Positions 6,430 through 8,551 of a stretch of 8,551 bases of DNA are shown piece by piece. The DNA comes from Gammaproteobacteria bacterium (lineage in GTDB: Bacteria; Pseudomonadota; Gammaproteobacteria; Steroidobacterales; Steroidobacteraceae): assembly GCA_009923475.1 (NCBI GenBank), contig RFTM01000054.1:1-8551 (forward strand). Direction: 5' to 3'. The position numbers and the translations under genes are program-made. The notes beneath the pieces are model-generated. The model had not been told where the DNA came from. It saw only the letters and a list, made by a program, of their open reading frames with translations, and did not search any database. Position 1 is the stretch's first letter. Each line of letters opens with the position of its first letter.

Positions 6430-7340
6430 GGCGTCGGATTCTCCGGCATCGACGCGCCGCCCTCAAGGACGGGCGGCGCAAGACGCCAACGCTTGTGCGA
6501 CCAGGGCCAATCGGCCGGCCCCTCGTGGATCTGGCGCTCGACGCGCCGCGCGAACCGCTCGGTGATGCCGGGCGGCGACTCGTCGCCAGGCACCCACAGG
6601 GGCTCGAAGCGGACCTCATAGAAGCCGCGTCCGGTGCGCCGGATCGCGACGAAGAACACCGGATGGCGCAGCGTGCGCCCGATGACCTCGGGTCCCATGA
6701 AGAACGCGGTGTCGCGGTTGAGGAAGCGCGTCCAATGGCGCCGCTCGCTCGCCACCGGCTCCTGGTCGGCGACCAGCGCGATGGCGCGCGGCTGGCGACG
6801 ACGCGCGATCAGGTCGCGCATCATGTCGTCGGCCGCGACCAAGCGTGCGCCGAAGCGGCTGCGCAGCGCGCGCATCTCGCGGTCCGCCCAGGCGTCGGTG
6901 AGCGGCTTGTAGGCCGCGTCGACCGGGTGCCCGAGCTGCAGCGACAGGGCGAGCAGGATCCACTCCCAGTTGCACTGGTGCGCCGCCGCGAGCACCACCG
7001 GCGAGCCGGCCTCGAGCGGCGCGCGCAAGGCCTCGAGGTTGGTCAGGCGCATCCGGCGAGTCAGGTCGGTGGGATCGATCGCCGCCGACTTCACGATCTC
7101 GACCATCACGTCGCCGTAGCCGCGGTAGTAGTCGCGGGTGAGCGCGCGCAGCCCGGGCTCATCGAGCGCCGGAAAGGCGCGACCGAGGTTCTCGCGCACC
7201 ACCTTGGGGCGGTACGGGAACACGCGGAAGGCCAGGAAGGCGAAGGCGCCGCCGAGCGCATGCAGCACCGGCATCGGCAGCGCAGCGAGCATGCGCACCC
7301 ACCAAGAGGGTCTGGGAACAACGCTTGGGTGGGGAGCCAT
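6426..7340 (-). CDS. LpxL/HtrB-family lysophospholipid/lipid A acyltransferase
   Basis: A 304-residue member of the LPLAT/LpxL-HtrB family, inner-membrane enzymes that transfer an acyl chain to lipid A precursors or other lipids. The catalytic HX4E motif is H121-QCNW-E126 (AAAHQCNWEW), the same form as in E. coli LpxL. Other family blocks are PYRPKVVRENLGRAFP (42-57), IALVADQEP (187-195), RFLNRDTAFFMGPEVIGRT (205-223) and the C-terminal WPWSHKRWR (278-286). A hydrophobic N-terminal segment lies at about 18-42. ATG 7340 is chosen because a well-spaced promoter ends just upstream and the length fits the family; ATG 7292, with GGTGGG upstream, would remove 16 residues and cannot be excluded. It is the first gene of the envelope cluster, and its stop overlaps the GT2 start. 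Whether the substrate is lipid A, an ornithine lipid or an aryl-polyene-type lipid is not evident. Confidence 0.91.
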   Translation of the reverse strand: MAPHPSVVPRPSWWVRMLAALPMPVLHALGGAFAFLAFRVFPYRPKVVRENLGRAFPALDEPGLRALTRDYYRGYGDVMVEIVKSAAIDPTDLTRRMRLTNLEALRAPLEAGSPVVLAAAHQCNWEWILLALSLQLGHPVDAAYKPLTDAWADREMRALRSRFGARLVAADDMMRDLIARRRQPRAIALVADQEPVASERRHWTRFLNRDTAFFMGPEVIGRTLRHPVFFVAIRRTGRGFYEVRFEPLWVPGDESPPGITERFARRVERQIHEGPADWPWSHKRWRLAPPVLEGGASMPENPTP

Positions 7341-7349
7341 CGGGCGCCG

Positions 7350-7378
7350 ATGGTACGCGCCGCCCGCCGCAGGCTCAA
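7350..7378 (-). promoter_or_regulatory. Predicted sigma70-type promoter of the acyltransferase-GT2-LAB_N-GT39 cluster
   Basis: On the minus strand, TTGAGC (7373-7378) and TACCAT (7350-7355) are exactly 17 bases apart, each matching 4 of 6 consensus bases. Only nine bases separate the -10 from ATG 7340, so a start at the usual distance would give a leader of about three bases or none. Confidence 0.4.
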
Positions 7379-7386
7379 ACGCGGCG

Positions 7387-7392
7387 TACAAT
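7387..7392 (+). promoter_or_regulatory. Candidate -10 element for the histidine phosphatase gene
   Basis: TACAAT matches 5 of 6 -10 consensus bases and lies nine bases before ATG 7402. No good -35 is visible 16-18 bases upstream, so the call rests on the -10 alone. If used, the transcript would have almost no leader, mirroring the situation on the opposite strand of this 61-base gap. Confidence 0.35.
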
Positions 7393-7401
7393 GCCGGCGC
7401 G

Positions 7402-8085
7402 ATGAGCACCCTATACCTCGTGCGCCACGGACAGGCCTCGTTCGGGACCCCCGACTACGACCGGCTGTCCGAGACCGGTGTGCGGCAGGTGGAACTGCTG
7501 CGCGAACACCTGCAGGCGCTCGATGACCTGCCGCATGCGGTCTACAGCGGCTCGCTCAAGCGGCAGCGGCACACGGCGCGCATCATCGCGGGCGGCGACG
7601 AGGGCGCCGTCGCCACCCTGCCCGCCTTCGACGAATACCACGCCGGCGCGCTGATCCGCGCCCATGCCGCGCAGACCGGCGCGGCGCTGCCCGACCCCGC
7701 CGCAGGCGAGCGCCTCGACCCGCGCGCCTTCCAGCGCCGGCTCGAGCAGGTGGGCGCGCTGTGGGCCGCCGGGGAGCTGCAGTCGCCCGGCATCGAGAGC
7801 TGGCAGGACTTCAGCGGTCGGGTCGCCGACGGCCTCGCCGCCCTGATGGCGCAGGAAGGGCGCTCGCGGCGCATCGTCGTCAGCACCTCTGCCGGGGTGA
7901 TCGGCGCGGCGGTGGGCGCCCTGCTCGGGCTCGCGCCGCGCGAGGCGATCAAGCTCTCGTGGTCGGTGCACAACTCGTCCGTGACGCGCATCCAGTACGA
8001 CGGCGCACGCACCAGCCTGCTGTCGTTCAATGCGTCGCCGCACCTGGAACATCCGGCTCGCCGCTCGATGCTGACGTACCGCTGA
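7402..8085 (+). CDS. Histidine phosphatase (phosphoglycerate-mutase-like) superfamily protein
   Basis: A 227-residue protein with the branch-1 histidine phosphatase start LYLVRHGQASFG (R8, H9, G10; H9 is the phospho-acceptor), then DYDRLSETGVRQ, the arginine-bearing SGSLKRQRHTA (49-59) and an acidic FDEYHAG block (76-82; E78 is the likely proton donor). Where most members have a second catalytic histidine (T/S-H-G-G), this one reads VVSTSAGVIGA, with S163 in its place. From memory, a proteobacterial subfamily ending in NxSxTR, LLSFN and a final TYR similarly has TSGG here, so this is likely a subfamily trait rather than a mutation. The substrate is unknown, and either phosphatase or non-catalytic activity is possible. 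ATG 7402 places RHG at the expected distance; no ribosome-binding site is clear. It is divergent from the acyltransferase, and its last 59 bases overlap the exporter gene tail to tail. Confidence 0.9.
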   Translation: MSTLYLVRHGQASFGTPDYDRLSETGVRQVELLREHLQALDDLPHAVYSGSLKRQRHTARIIAGGDEGAVATLPAFDEYHAGALIRAHAAQTGAALPDPAAGERLDPRAFQRRLEQVGALWAAGELQSPGIESWQDFSGRVADGLAALMAQEGRSRRIVVSTSAGVIGAAVGALLGLAPREAIKLSWSVHNSSVTRIQYDGARTSLLSFNASPHLEHPARRSMLTYR

Positions 8086-8551
8086 AGTCGGGCCGGCGCG
8101 CGAGCCACACCAGCGGGATCATCACCAACGGCAGCAAGGCGAGCCAGGCGTGCTGGTTGGCGTACGCGATGACCAGCGATTCGCGGTGCACCTCGCCGAC
8201 CAGCCAGCCGAACGCGGCAGGCGGCGCGTCCGGCGGCGGCCGCGCGATCTCGAACAGGCGCTGCCCGTTGGCGCGCGCGTCCTCGGAGATGCCCCGCACC
8301 AGCAGCGCGACGCCGATGCTGCCGCCGAGGTTGCGCCCCAGGGTCATCAAGGATCCGCCCGCGGTGCGCAACTGCGCCGGGAGCGTCGCGAAACCGAGCG
8401 TGTTGAGCGGCACGAACACGAGCCCGAGCCCGACGCCCTGCAGCAGCAGCCAACCGGTCAACCACAGCGCCGGAGCGTCCGCGGGCGCGCCCGCGAACGC
8501 CATCAGTCCGACGGAATTGAGGATCGCGCCGGCGGTGAAGGCCTTGCGCGG
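8027..8551 (-). CDS. DHA2-family (EmrB/QacA-type) MFS drug exporter, C-terminal part, cut by window edge
   Basis: The visible 174 residues are the last part of a 14-segment major facilitator of the DHA2 family, proton-driven exporters of hydrophobic compounds in the inner membrane. Counting from the window edge, hydrophobic segments lie at about 5-20, 29-56, 68-88 and 134-152. Family features are WLLLQGVGLGLVFVPLNTL (34-52), FATLPAQLRTAGGSLMTLGRNLGGSIGVAL (54-83), with the R-x2-G and RN-x-GGS-x-G pattern of DHA2 proteins, and SLVIAYANQHAWLALLPLVM (125-144). The frame is open to 8551, so the start lies outside the window; the internal ATG at 8503 is in mid-protein. The last 20 or so residues (SGTSASSGEPDVPGAATH) are hydrophilic, unlike the family, and are encoded opposite the phosphatase C-terminus. 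EmrB-like partners, if any, would lie beyond the window. Confidence 0.88.
   Translation of the reverse strand, partial: PRKAFTAGAILNSVGLMAFAGAPADAPALWLTGWLLLQGVGLGLVFVPLNTLGFATLPAQLRTAGGSLMTLGRNLGGSIGVALLVRGISEDARANGQRLFEIARPPPDAPPAAFGWLVGEVHRESLVIAYANQHAWLALLPLVMIPLVWLARRPDFSGTSASSGEPDVPGAATH

Noticed and set aside
6426..7340. HX4E instead of HX4D as a defect in the acyltransferase
   Set aside because: The LpxL/HtrB family commonly uses glutamate at this position, including E. coli LpxL, so it is normal.
7138..7401. Upstream extension of the phosphatase frame
   Set aside because: It runs antisense to the acyltransferase and has no family similarity; ATG 7402 puts RHG at residues 8-10 as expected.
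1..8551. CRISPR arrays, tRNA/rRNA genes, insertion sequences, integrases, toxin-antitoxin or defence genes
   Set aside because: Reading both strands showed no regularly spaced repeats, terminal inverted repeats, tRNA-like folds or proteins of these classes; gaps between genes are at most about 115 bases.

Overview
The window is a compact, GC-rich bacterial chromosome segment. It carries twelve protein-coding loci and no RNA gene, mobile element or CRISPR array that I can see. The homodimeric-type pyruvate dehydrogenase E1 (aceE), class II dihydroorotase (pyrC) and RNase T (rnt) point to a gammaproteobacterium, with RNase T the strongest pointer. The high GC would fit something like Xanthomonadales/Lysobacterales or a relative, but that placement is inference.

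Layout. (1) 1-788, minus: the N-terminal 262 codons of aceE, cut by the window edge. (2) 904-2660, plus: pyrC and rnt, joined by an ATGA overlap and divergent from aceE. (3) 2682-3226, minus: a small DUF1289 cysteine protein and monothiol glutaredoxin grxD, also joined by ATGA; both are probably involved in iron-sulfur or redox biology. (4) 3320-3904, plus: a short membrane protein resembling the N-terminal part of urate hydroxylase PuuD. Its promoter appears to overlap that of the DUF1289-grxD pair, facing it. (5) 3917-7340, minus: an envelope-lipid cluster, in transcription order an LpxL/HtrB-type acyltransferase, a DPM1-like family 2 glycosyltransferase, a LAB_N small membrane protein and a GT39/ArnT-type glycosyltransferase. 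A plausible scheme is that the GT2 enzyme loads a sugar on a polyprenyl phosphate, the GT39 enzyme transfers it outside the inner membrane, and the acyltransferase and LAB_N protein act on the lipid acceptor. (6) 7402-8085, plus: a histidine phosphatase superfamily protein. (7) 8027-8551, minus: the C-terminal part of a DHA2-family drug exporter, cut by the window edge and overlapping the phosphatase tail to tail.

The one clear anomaly is the GT2 gene. Its first 112 codons and last ~60 codons are recognisable, but they lie in different frames and the ~70-75 residues expected between them are absent. This is either an internal deletion that inactivated the gene or an assembly error. The shifted frame runs without a stop into the LAB_N gene, giving a 269-codon chimeric reading frame. 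The other observations concern overlapping promoters, near-leaderless starts and gene overlaps. I found no convincing new defence, mobile or signalling system; most of the window is ordinary housekeeping and envelope gene content.
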